A stretch of DNA of 15,136 bases, taken from Lentisphaerota bacterium. GTDB lineage: Bacteria; Verrucomicrobiota; Kiritimatiellia; RFP12; UBA1067. This document shows, piece by piece, positions 7,913-15,124 of the stretch; position 1 is the first letter of the stretch, and each line of letters begins with the position of its first letter. The notes under the pieces were generated by a model, which saw nothing but the letters and a program-made list of their open reading frames with translations, was not told the origin of the DNA and ran no database searches. The stretch lies in NCBI GenBank assembly GCA_015061765.1, contig SUVZ01000045.1, forward strand, positions 1 to 15,136. Reading direction: 5' to 3'. The position numbers and the translations under genes were made by a program.

Positions 7913-9714
7913 TTTTTATCCTCCCCGTCGAGATATTCAGACCACGCCTTGCGGATCCGGGCGGACTCCATCATCGGGGGAGCAGTGAATCCCCCCCATG
8001 TACCTTCATACAGCTCCGTCACCTGACGTTCCGCATGATACATGGTAATGAGTTCGCCGTACGCCGCCATGGATTCCGGATTGCGGACGTCACGGGTACG
8101 GTAGTTGGCGGCATCGATCACCGTACGCAGATAGATCTGCCGCCAACGCCAATTGGTTCGGCATCTCGGCAGAATATCGCCGTTTATCTTATTGGCCAGA
8201 TCTAAAGCGTCCGTCGCCACCACCGCGCGGCGGTCAAGCTCCGCCTTGGGAGCGTCCTTCAGATAGGCGGCCACCGATACCGCTGTGATTCCTCGCCGTC
8301 CCTTGATACGCATCAGATAAATATCTTCAAGCATCCTGATCAACCTGATGAAATCGTCGGTATCGGCGCCGGGTAGCTCCCAGTTGGCATATTCGGCAAG
8401 GACCGAATCCGTGGTGCGCGAAGGATCGACGCTCAAGGAGTTGATGATGATCTTGTTCAGATCCTCGTAGATACCTTCGGAGTACATCGAAAATCCCATC
8501 GCCACCTTTTCCTGAGCGCGGCAAAGCTGCTCAAACTTCTTCGGCAGCGGATTGGCGCCGGTGCCACCCCACGGGAAGCGGCCGTACATGCTGATTTCCG
8601 GGAAGGTTATGACTGGAATGTTCTTCGGAATCGGATTGTCCACAATGTACTTGGGGATGATCCCCCCGACAGAAGGAGAGCCTGCGTGACCGACCATGAT
8701 GTAGTCGATCCAATCCTGCTTTTCGAGATATTCATAAAACAGTTTCCAGTCTTCCCGGTCGAAGAACCAGGTGGAGACGATGTGCTTGAGCCCCGGCTTG
8801 TACTTTTCATTGATGTCACGCATCTCCTCAATAAGTTTCACATAACCATTGCCGCCCCACGGATAGCAATCACCGCAATGGCACCCGCCTTCATCATAAG
8901 GTCCGTACCGACAGGCGGTGTATTCAAAGCCTTTACGCTGTTCACATGCATCGCGATGGAGATTCTTAAGATATTCCATTGCTCCCGGACGCGCAGGACA
9001 AACATTGAACACTGTAGACCCCTTCCCTTTATAATGGTGAAGCGAACGGTACTTTGACGGGAGATTTCGCGGCCCCTTATTCCCGCCGCCACGTACTGAA
9101 AGATCCACATCCAGCTCAATGGCACGAATTCCAAGCGCTTTGGACGATGCAAGGTAGGCAACACGATCCGATTCCTTCGCCTTTGACGCATCAACAATAG
9201 GATAGGCGATCGGATCATGAACTGCGTTCATGCCCCAAAGCATCAAATCCTCAAAATAACGAATGAATTCATCGACCGATGCGCGATGATACCAATTATC
9301 GTAATGACGAGCGAAATACACCTCGCGATATTTCATCTTAGGCTCGAAGCGATACTCGCCGTCGTCCAGCTCAAAGTTCTTCGCGCTGAAACGCATGGCA
9401 CGGAGCAGCACGCCCGCGCCCGCCACCACCGCACGGAACCTTGCGCCGCGCACCTCGGCCTTGCCGTCAGCAACCTTCACCACCGCGTTTTCACCGCCAA
9501 GCGATTCGTCGATTACAAACGCAACCTTCAGGTTGACGTTGGTTATGAATGTGGACGGAACCACTCGATCCCACACCCGCGAACGCACCATCTGACCGAT
9601 GAAAGCCTTCTCCTTCGGCAATGCGGATACATCGGTCTCGATCCCGGTATAGACCGCGCCTGCCGCCCCCAGAGCGACAAATGCCGCCGACAACATAAAC
9701 ACCGTTTTCTTCAT
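7909..9714 (-). CDS. secreted glycosidase-like protein (DUF4838 type), upstream paralog
   Basis: 601 residues, closely related along its whole length to the next gene in the operon, including the N-terminal GIETDVSALPK segment, the YDEGGCHCGDCYPWGG cysteine motif, TFPEISMYGRFPWGGTGANP and YSEGIYED. The pair is a tandem duplication. The start is set at 9714: AGGAAA lies 6 bases upstream and the protein then begins with a clean signal peptide (MKKTVFMLSAAF onward). The frame extends upstream to 9822, but that would bury the signal peptide and overlap the previous gene. It differs from its partner mainly around the KYIVDN segment, where it has extra residues (HAGSPSVGG), and in the C-terminal tail, so substrate preferences may differ. 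Its stop overlaps the next start by 4 bases. Glycosidase function is inferred from fold-like features. Confidence 0.6.
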   Translation of the reverse strand: MKKTVFMLSAAFVALGAAGAVYTGIETDVSALPKEKAFIGQMVRSRVWDRVVPSTFITNVNLKVAFVIDESLGGENAVVKVADGKAEVRGARFRAVVAGAGVLLRAMRFSAKNFELDDGEYRFEPKMKYREVYFARHYDNWYHRASVDEFIRYFEDLMLWGMNAVHDPIAYPIVDASKAKESDRVAYLASSKALGIRAIELDVDLSVRGGGNKGPRNLPSKYRSLHHYKGKGSTVFNVCPARPGAMEYLKNLHRDACEQRKGFEYTACRYGPYDEGGCHCGDCYPWGGNGYVKLIEEMRDINEKYKPGLKHIVSTWFFDREDWKLFYEYLEKQDWIDYIMVGHAGSPSVGGIIPKYIVDNPIPKNIPVITFPEISMYGRFPWGGTGANPLPKKFEQLCRAQEKVAMGFSMYSEGIYEDLNKIIINSLSVDPSRTTDSVLAEYANWELPGADTDDFIRLIRMLEDIYLMRIKGRRGITAVSVAAYLKDAPKAELDRRAVVATDALDLANKINGDILPRCRTNWRWRQIYLRTVIDAANYRTRDVRNPESMAAYGELITMYHAERQVTELYEGTWGGFTAPPMMESARIRKAWSEYLDGEDKK

Positions 9715-9720
9715 ATTGTT

Positions 9721-9726
9721 TTTCCT
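9721..9726 (-). promoter_or_regulatory. ribosome binding site that fixes the 9714 start
   Basis: AGGAAA on the minus strand, 6 bases before the ATG at 9714. It is part of a 10-base direct repeat (tttcctgatt on the plus strand at 9721-9730 and again at 9755-9764) in the 55-base gap between the two genes. An 8-codon mini-frame (9737-9711, MNKSGKTI) ends in a TGA that overlaps this start codon. No terminator hairpin is visible in the gap. Confidence 0.6.
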
Positions 9727-9769
9727 GATTTGTTCATTGGCCTTGTTATATCTGTTTCCTGATTTTACA

Positions 9770-12466
9770 TTACCGCACAATGATCTTGAATGTCTTCGGA
9801 CGGTCAATGCACCAGCCGTCATCCGTCAGTATGACTCTGCCCCCATTATGTCTCAAACGCGCAAGTTGCGTCCCGGTCAGACCATACTTGGTCGTCCCGA
9901 ATCTCAGCACACCCTTTCCGAGTTCGCCCTCATGGTCGATGTCGATAAGCCCGCTGCCGGTCCACGAATTTGAGGACGAATCCGCAAACTCCAGTTTAGC
10001 GCCATCGCCAAGCACGATTGCGCTGTTGGCGGTATTGCCCTCCACCCGCAAATCGCCGAGCTTGTTCGAAGTGCCGTCAGCCGCGCCGAGCCTGCCGCCG
10101 CAAAGCGTATAGACATTGTAGATTTTTACTTCATCATAAGTTCCGTAGCCGATACCGCTCGCACCAAGACGGATTTCGCCCTTGTAGATTTCGGTCACAC
10201 CGGCCTGCCCTTGCCGCCCATTTGCCAGAATCGTCCCGTCCCCATACTTGCGCATGGTCACATTGGTGGTAAGACGATTATCCCCAGTACCGTAATAGAA
10301 ATACCGGATATCGCCATTCATGACAAAGTCCGGATTGTCGTTTCCCGTAACATCGGCAATCCGCCAGTCAAACAGTCTCGAATCATTGCCGGACTGACCT
10401 TGGATCGTCAGTTGCACATCCATTTCGCTTGGCCTGTCTCCGCATACCTTGATGTATGGATACTGCTCTTCATGCCCGCGAATTCCCATCATCAACGCCG
10501 CGCCTGACACGCGTCCGCCATCCTTGAGCACCAGGCGCTGAAGATACGTCCCAGAACCGTACTGGTAGCTGTAAATCGGATAGACATAGAACTCGCCACC
10601 GTCTACAACCACCCTTTGATCGAGCGCAAAAGGATTTTTTGCGCCCAAGGCGAATCGTCCACCTTCCCTTATGTAAATGGGGCATCCGCCGCCATTGTAC
10701 CCCAAAGGTTTAGTGGCATACATACCATTGGTTAGCATCTGCAGCTCACCGCCATTTTCAACAATCAACTTACCGCAAGAGGGTATTGCGTTGGTATATG
10801 CCGCGTCATACATCTGTGAACGAATTGCATTTCCACGAACAATGAACCGGGGATCTCCTGACATTTTGTTGTCAAAACCCTTATTTGAGAGTATTCCGCC
10901 CCGAGGCACCGAGAAATAAAACTGGGGCGAACGGACGGCAATCCCATCACCGTTATATGTGCTCACGACCTTGATCTTATTTTCGCCCAATTTTGATTTT
11001 ACCGTATCGAAATCCATGCCCTCATAGTACGGATCGGCATTCTCCACTTTGTATGCTTCTGTTGCCATAACCTTTATGTGTGTATCAGCGGCATGCGAAA
11101 ATCTCACATACACGCAATAGAGATTTCCGTTATGCACTCCTTGAAACTGTCCGTAGAAATAATAATAGGTTGAGGATGCAGCCACTTCTTTGATATTGTA
11201 GAGTTTGGCGACAGGCTTATCCGGATAAACCACATTCCCCCAGAAATGAGCAACGGCATTCGTCAAGGTATAAAGTTGACGAGACGTCATGTTTCGGATA
11301 TTGGCACTGTTGCTCAGAATATAGCTTTCTTTGGCATATTCCTGCATCACCGGCACCACTACCGTTGAATCCTTCTCATATTTTACAACCTCATCTTTGC
11401 CTTCGACTATGACGGTTCCTCCTCCTGAGATTTTACCGCGCAAGTAACTATTGGTTGTGCCACCGACAAAGGTAAGCATACCATCCACATGAAAGTTGGG
11501 AGTTATGGCCGGAGTTGCAGCAAATGACGGCGTTGTCACCTCTCCGATAACCCCTTCCAGATGCACATCACCGGCAACGGATACTTTATTTTCTTCTGGC
11601 ACTGTGACAACCCCAGCCAAACAACATTCAGACTTCACCTTCGAGCGTTTCATCGTCAGTTGCGACACGCCGTATCCGCCCCTTCCGCCGTTGGGGGATC
11701 CGGGCACGACGATGTATGCATAAGGATTCAACGGCGTTTCCCGCTCCAGCGACGCCTCCTCGATGCACATTCCTTCGTATAGCCTATTGCCGTACCACGA
11801 GTCAATCGCCTTGCCTTCCACGTTTAAGCCATTCTGACGAAGCACAATACGAACACCCTTTGTCCAAGGATTTTTTGAATCGCCACTGGAACCACCCGTA
11901 GCCTTAAGATCTACAAACATCTGTTTTTCGCCGTTGACGATTCTGCGCTTGAAATATTCCGCCTTGAAATGATTGGGGAAGTACCAGCCACTACCGATGT
12001 TTGCCGGAATATCGCCTCGGAATTCGACTGGCTCCCATTCATCGAGATCCATGTTTTCAAACATCAGCCTGAATGAATTCGTCGGCAGAAGCGCCTGAGT
12101 AGGATCAGCAAGGGTCGAAGCGACGCCATCGTTCCACGAACGCGTGATCACTGCGGCGCAGCCGGTGACGGAAAGATTGCCGGCACAGGTTACGGCATTG
12201 GAAATCTCCAGACGGCCTTCTGTCGCGATTTGGATTTTGGCGTCCGCCGCAAACGGCATTTCATCACCCGTCAATATTATCGTATCGCCGGCGGTCGGAG
12301 ATGCTGTCAGAGATTGGATGGATCCCGAACCGTCATACCGTATCGCCACCTTGCCTTCTGCCAGAGTCTCAGGCATATCGGTTGCCGCCCATTCACAGGA
12401 TACGTCCGCAGCCTGCACGAGACCCGCAAGCATCGCAACACATAGCGCTATTTTTTTTTCTTTCAT
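9770..12466 (-). CDS. large secreted beta-helix/autotransporter-repeat-like surface protein
   Basis: 898 residues from the ATG at 12466, chosen because an AAAGG site lies 9 bases upstream; an in-frame TTG at 12475 is less likely. A signal peptide of about 20 residues (KEKKIALCVAMLAG, cleavage near QA-AD) leads into a Gly/Val/Asn-rich protein with many short repeats predicted to form a right-handed beta-helix, such as LIVENGGELQML, RVVVDGGEF and GDGTILANGRQGQAGVTEIYKGEIRLG-type segments resembling the autotransporter-associated strand repeat. The C-terminus carries SWTGSGLIDI, GVLRFGT, LTGTQLARL and GGRVILTDDG, a module I associate with large surface-protein families of Verrucomicrobiota and relatives. 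There is no autotransporter beta-barrel and no obvious anchor; it ends in KTFKIIVR. The role could be surface binding of substrate or adhesion. It lies 36 bases after the acyltransferase and 55 before the glycosidase-like gene. No enzyme motif was recognised. Confidence 0.6.
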   Translation of the reverse strand: MKEKKIALCVAMLAGLVQAADVSCEWAATDMPETLAEGKVAIRYDGSGSIQSLTASPTAGDTIILTGDEMPFAADAKIQIATEGRLEISNAVTCAGNLSVTGCAAVITRSWNDGVASTLADPTQALLPTNSFRLMFENMDLDEWEPVEFRGDIPANIGSGWYFPNHFKAEYFKRRIVNGEKQMFVDLKATGGSSGDSKNPWTKGVRIVLRQNGLNVEGKAIDSWYGNRLYEGMCIEEASLERETPLNPYAYIVVPGSPNGGRGGYGVSQLTMKRSKVKSECCLAGVVTVPEENKVSVAGDVHLEGVIGEVTTPSFAATPAITPNFHVDGMLTFVGGTTNSYLRGKISGGGTVIVEGKDEVVKYEKDSTVVVPVMQEYAKESYILSNSANIRNMTSRQLYTLTNAVAHFWGNVVYPDKPVAKLYNIKEVAASSTYYYFYGQFQGVHNGNLYCVYVRFSHAADTHIKVMATEAYKVENADPYYEGMDFDTVKSKLGENKIKVVSTYNGDGIAVRSPQFYFSVPRGGILSNKGFDNKMSGDPRFIVRGNAIRSQMYDAAYTNAIPSCGKLIVENGGELQMLTNGMYATKPLGYNGGGCPIYIREGGRFALGAKNPFALDQRVVVDGGEFYVYPIYSYQYGSGTYLQRLVLKDGGRVSGAALMMGIRGHEEQYPYIKVCGDRPSEMDVQLTIQGQSGNDSRLFDWRIADVTGNDNPDFVMNGDIRYFYYGTGDNRLTTNVTMRKYGDGTILANGRQGQAGVTEIYKGEIRLGASGIGYGTYDEVKIYNVYTLCGGRLGAADGTSNKLGDLRVEGNTANSAIVLGDGAKLEFADSSSNSWTGSGLIDIDHEGELGKGVLRFGTTKYGLTGTQLARLRHNGGRVILTDDGWCIDRPKTFKIIVR

Positions 12467-12502
12467 AACTGACAACCTTTCTTTGTTGACCGTAAAATCA
12501 AA

Positions 12503-13657
12503 TCACACCCTGAGGAAAATATTGCGGCGGTAGAGGAACAGCAGAAACAACCACACTATGGCGATAAGACCTGCCTGAGCGAAGAAATCGGCCACAAGCG
12601 GCGGCATGACCTTGTAAAGACCGCTGAAGAAATAGTCCAGGGCGAACGGGGTGTTGAACACCGTACGCATAAGCAGATACACGGTAATGGCGTTCATTCC
12701 TATGACTTTGAAGAAGAATCCCCAACTCCGCCATCCCTTCACATCCACTATCCAGTAGAACACGGCCAGGAGCGCGGAGGAGATTGCCGCCGTCACCAGT
12801 GCAAAGGAACTGGACCACATGGGTTTGTTCACCGGCAGCGAACAGTCGCCGAACGCAAAAGCCATCGACAATCCGCATGCGGCAAGTAATGCGGCATAGG
12901 CGAAAAGCTGAACGGTCTTGCGTCCGCCGGAGACGCCCTTCCTCCGCAATATGTCGCCGGCGAACATTCCAAGCATGGCGTTTGCAATCATCGTAATCGT
13001 TCCCAAACCGCCTTCAGGACGGCGGGCCGTGGTAAGGTAATTGACGTCCAGCCAACAGGCAAAAGACCACTGCCGTTCAATCAAGGGGTTCACCCCTTCC
13101 GGAGCTCCGGGCGCCACCGCAAAGCGCATCACCGCCCACATCGCCAACAGAATCGCCGCCGCGATCGCGATCCGGCTCTTCCTTCCCGCATAGATGTAGA
13201 TCAACGCCGCGCCGCCCCAGGCAAGGCCTATGCGCCCGATCACACTCCAGACCCTGAAAGTGTTCCACTCCATGCTGAGGATGTTCTTCTCCAACGTACC
13301 GTCAATCACCGTCCAAAGCATAGACCCGAGAAGGAACAGCGTTATTGCGCGCGCCATAACCCTTTTTGACGACTGCCATGCGGTCATGCCGCGTTCGCGC
13401 TGTTTTGCATACGAAAACGGAAAAGCGACTCCGGAAATGAACAGAAACAGCGGAAAGATGCAGTCATAAAGCCTGAGTCCATTCCCGGGAATATGTTCAA
13501 ACTGCAAACCGAGCCATGAATCCTGCCAACCGAACATGGCCAGAAAAGTCCAAAAGATGCATGGCACCGGATCCGCCAGAAATATAAAAAACATATCGAA
13601 CCCCCGGAGTACATCCAGCGATTCCAATCTGCCGCTCAAACTGTCTTTATCCATCAT
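12503..13657 (-). CDS. membrane acyltransferase, heparan-alpha-glucosaminide N-acetyltransferase-like (DUF5009 type)
   Basis: 384 residues, polytopic, with about ten hydrophobic segments. The N-terminal SLDVLRGFDMF motif, then FEHIPGNGL followed by YDCIFPLFLFISG, match the HGSNAT/DUF5009 family; His55 occupies the position of the family's catalytic His. A later NKPMWSSSFAL segment and the C-terminal GMNAITVYL helix are also typical. Characterised relatives move acetyl from cytoplasmic acetyl-CoA across the membrane onto terminal amino-sugars. In bacteria the acceptor is unknown, but such genes sit in glycan-utilisation loci. It is the first gene of the operon, divergent from the regulator. 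ATG at 13657 or 13654 could start it. The ribosome binding site is weak, so translation may be low or controlled through the 5' leader. Confidence 0.75.
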   Translation of the reverse strand: MMDKDSLSGRLESLDVLRGFDMFFIFLADPVPCIFWTFLAMFGWQDSWLGLQFEHIPGNGLRLYDCIFPLFLFISGVAFPFSYAKQRERGMTAWQSSKRVMARAITLFLLGSMLWTVIDGTLEKNILSMEWNTFRVWSVIGRIGLAWGGAALIYIYAGRKSRIAIAAAILLAMWAVMRFAVAPGAPEGVNPLIERQWSFACWLDVNYLTTARRPEGGLGTITMIANAMLGMFAGDILRRKGVSGGRKTVQLFAYAALLAACGLSMAFAFGDCSLPVNKPMWSSSFALVTAAISSALLAVFYWIVDVKGWRSWGFFFKVIGMNAITVYLLMRTVFNTPFALDYFFSGLYKVMPPLVADFFAQAGLIAIVWLFLLFLYRRNIFLRV

Positions 13658-13673
13658 TTCAATTCATATCCGA

Positions 13674-13686
13674 AGTGTGCAACACT
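13674..13686. promoter_or_regulatory. small palindrome in the operon leader
   Basis: AGTGTGCAACACT has perfect 5-bp arms (AGTGT/ACACT) around GCA. It lies in the predicted 5' leader, 16 bases before the acyltransferase start. It could be an operator or a small RNA hairpin; a palindrome this short may also be chance. Confidence 0.25.
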
Positions 13687-13709
13687 CCTGTGACGACCAA
13701 TTGATCCGT

Positions 13710-13738
13710 ATTATTTCACAATCCACGATTTCAGACAA
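13710..13738 (-). promoter_or_regulatory. candidate promoter of the minus-strand operon
   Basis: TTGTCT (13738-13733) and AATAAT (13715-13710) are separated by 17 bases on the minus strand and would give a leader of about 45 bases before the acyltransferase. The match is moderate. A TGCGCAAA half-site at 13747-13754 lies just upstream of the -35, a position from which an AraC-type protein could activate. Confidence 0.35.
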
Positions 13739-13746
13739 TGCCGCTC

Positions 13747-13794
13747 TGCGCAAATCTGACATGCTTTTTTGCGCAACATGATTTTGCGTAAAAA
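13747..13794. promoter_or_regulatory. candidate operator array of the XylR-like regulator
   Basis: Arms at 13766-13778 (TTTTTGCGCAACA) and 13782-13794 (TTTTGCGTAAAAA) are inverted copies matching at 11 of 13 positions around a 3-base centre. A further TGCGCAAA copy lies at 13747-13754, 23 bases from the next copy, about two helical turns. The palindrome covers the regulator's own -35 box, which suggests autorepression. The extra half-site faces the operon promoter. The sequence symmetry is direct; the link to this regulator is inference. Confidence 0.5.
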
Positions 13795-13811
13795 GTAGTT
13801 TCTGTTATAAT
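13784..13811 (+). promoter_or_regulatory. promoter of the XylR-like regulator
   Basis: TTGCGT (13784-13789), a 16-base spacer, and a consensus TATAAT (13806-13811) preceded by TG (extended -10). The ATG at 13810 lies inside the -10 box, so it cannot be the transcribed start. The predicted transcription start is at or next to the ATG at 13819, giving a leaderless or nearly leaderless mRNA. Confidence 0.6.
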
Positions 13812-13818
13812 GGCGGGC

Positions 13819-14955
13819 ATGAACGACTCCATGCCGAAAAAAGTACTGGTGATTTTGGCGATGAACGACGAGGCGAACCGCAAGAAACTTGCGGGAATAT
13901 TCGACTATACGCGCGACAACGTGCACTGGGAGATAACAATTGCCGAACCGCAATCCGTCAAAAGCCCCAAAGCCTTTTCCAGACTGCATGGCATCCTGCT
14001 GGGAGAGCTTGTAGACGCAAGTATTCCAAAGTCTATCCCGGTTGTGGCGATGTTCCGCCCGGCACATGACAGGAAAAGTTGGAAAAACAGGAACATGTCA
14101 CATATTTATCTCGACAATACCGATGTGGGACGTATTGCGGCGGAAGAATTCATAAACGCAGGATTCACGTCTTTCGCATACATAAACACGCCATCTCTGC
14201 CGATATGGTCCGAAGAGCGTGCCGCCGCATTCCGGACGGCACTTCCGGAAGGTTCACCGTGCCGCGTATGGCCGGAAAACGGATTTTCGAATCTGCCGGA
14301 ATGGCTCGCCGATCTTCCAAAGCGCACGGCGATTCTGGCCTCGGAAGATACCGTTGCGCGTGACGCCATGCTTATGTGCAATGCGCAGGGAATTGAAATT
14401 CCGCGGGATCTTGCGTTCATCAGCGTGGACAACGACGAACTGCTCTGTACGACCTGCCGCACCCCACTCACCAGCATCGAGCCGGACTTCAGGCGCTCCG
14501 GGTTCATTACCGCGAAGATACTGGATGAAATGATGTCCGCCCAGCATCCGTTGTGCACAACCGAGCGTTACGGAGTGAACCGGATCATCATAAGAGCCTC
14601 ATCAATCTATCCTGATCGGCAGAACGACAGCCGACTTGAGAAAGCCATATCCATGATCCGCACACGAAGCCACGAACATATCCGGGTGGGGGATGTGGCA
14701 AAAGCCGTAAACATGTCCAGACGTTCGGCAGAATTGATGTTCCGTCAAAGGCTCAACCGTTCAATAGGCGAAGTCATCCGTGCCACCCGGTTGGACGCCA
14801 TGATGCAGAGATTGAAAGAGTCCCGCGCGTCGATCACCGATATCTGCGCCGAATCGGGATTCGCCAGCGAATCCTACGCCAAACGCGCATTCAAGTCACG
14901 TTTCGGAAGGACCATGGGCGACTTCAGACGCATGGATCCAAAAACCAAGAGATAA
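13819..14955 (+). CDS. XylR-like regulator: periplasmic-binding-like sensor plus AraC HTH domain
   Basis: 378 residues from the ATG at 13819. The first about 260 residues resemble the LacI/periplasmic-binding sensor fold without a LacI headpiece: KVLVILAMND at the start, IYLDNTDVGRIAAEEFINAGF, ILASEDTVARDAML, AFISVDNDELLC and PLTSIEPDFRRSGF. The last about 100 residues are an AraC-type double helix-turn-helix: IRVGDVAKAVNMSRRSAELMFRQ, then ITDICAESGFASESYAKRAFK. This is the architecture of E. coli XylR, which senses a sugar and activates catabolic genes. The ligand is unknown here. It is divergent from the seven-gene operon and its likely regulator. The upstream ATG (13810) sits within the -10 box and was rejected; ATG at 13831 is an alternative. 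The call is based on overall domain order and the AraC C-terminal pattern. Confidence 0.8.
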   Translation: MNDSMPKKVLVILAMNDEANRKKLAGIFDYTRDNVHWEITIAEPQSVKSPKAFSRLHGILLGELVDASIPKSIPVVAMFRPAHDRKSWKNRNMSHIYLDNTDVGRIAAEEFINAGFTSFAYINTPSLPIWSEERAAAFRTALPEGSPCRVWPENGFSNLPEWLADLPKRTAILASEDTVARDAMLMCNAQGIEIPRDLAFISVDNDELLCTTCRTPLTSIEPDFRRSGFITAKILDEMMSAQHPLCTTERYGVNRIIIRASSIYPDRQNDSRLEKAISMIRTRSHEHIRVGDVAKAVNMSRRSAELMFRQRLNRSIGEVIRATRLDAMMQRLKESRASITDICAESGFASESYAKRAFKSRFGRTMGDFRRMDPKTKR

Positions 14956-14965
14956 ACCTGCAGGC

Positions 14966-14993
14966 AAAAAAAAAATCCCCCTTTGCGGGAGAT
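14966..14993 (-). terminator. intrinsic terminator after the tRNA genes
   Basis: On the minus strand, ATCTCCC-GCAAA-GGGGGAT forms a 7-bp stem (one G-T pair) followed directly by a run of T (A10 on the plus strand at 14966-14975). It lies 37 bases after tRNA-Ala and would end its transcript. On the plus strand the hairpin has no U-run, so it is less likely to terminate the regulator mRNA. Confidence 0.75.
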
Positions 14994-15030
14994 CAATCAA
15001 AAACGGTGCCAGAGCCTGACGGCCCTTCGT

Positions 15031-15106
15031 TGGTGGAGGTAGACGGATTCGAACCGACGGCATTCTGCTTGCAAAGCAGACACTCTACCAACTGAGTTAT
15101 ACCCCC
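15031..15106 (-). tRNA. tRNA-Ala (anticodon UGC)
   Basis: 76 bases with encoded CCA. The acceptor stem GGGGGTA/TACCTCC contains the G3-U70 pair that marks alanine tRNAs. The anticodon stem TCTGC/GCAGA encloses a loop with anticodon TGC. The D-arm (AGTTGGTA) and T-loop (TTCGAAT) are standard. The T-stem GTCGG/CCGTC has one U-U mismatch (positions 50-64). It reads alanine codons. It follows a probable tRNA-Ile by 18 bases and is followed by a terminator. Confidence 0.95.
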
Positions 15107-15124
15107 TCTTCAAGGGAAAACGCT

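Noticed and set aside
6986..8026. 346-codon plus-strand open frame
   Set aside because: It runs antisense to a well-supported glycosidase-like gene, has no domain pattern, and follows from codon bias on the other strand.
9715..9822. Upstream extension of the glycosidase-like gene to 9822
   Set aside because: It would place 36 residues before a clean signal peptide, overlap the preceding gene, and ignore the AGGAAA site that fits the ATG at 9714.
12467..12475. TTG start for the large surface protein
   Set aside because: The ATG three codons later has a correctly spaced AAAGG site.
13810..13818. ATG at 13810 as start of the regulator
   Set aside because: It lies within the TATAAT box, so it would not be in the mRNA from that promoter.
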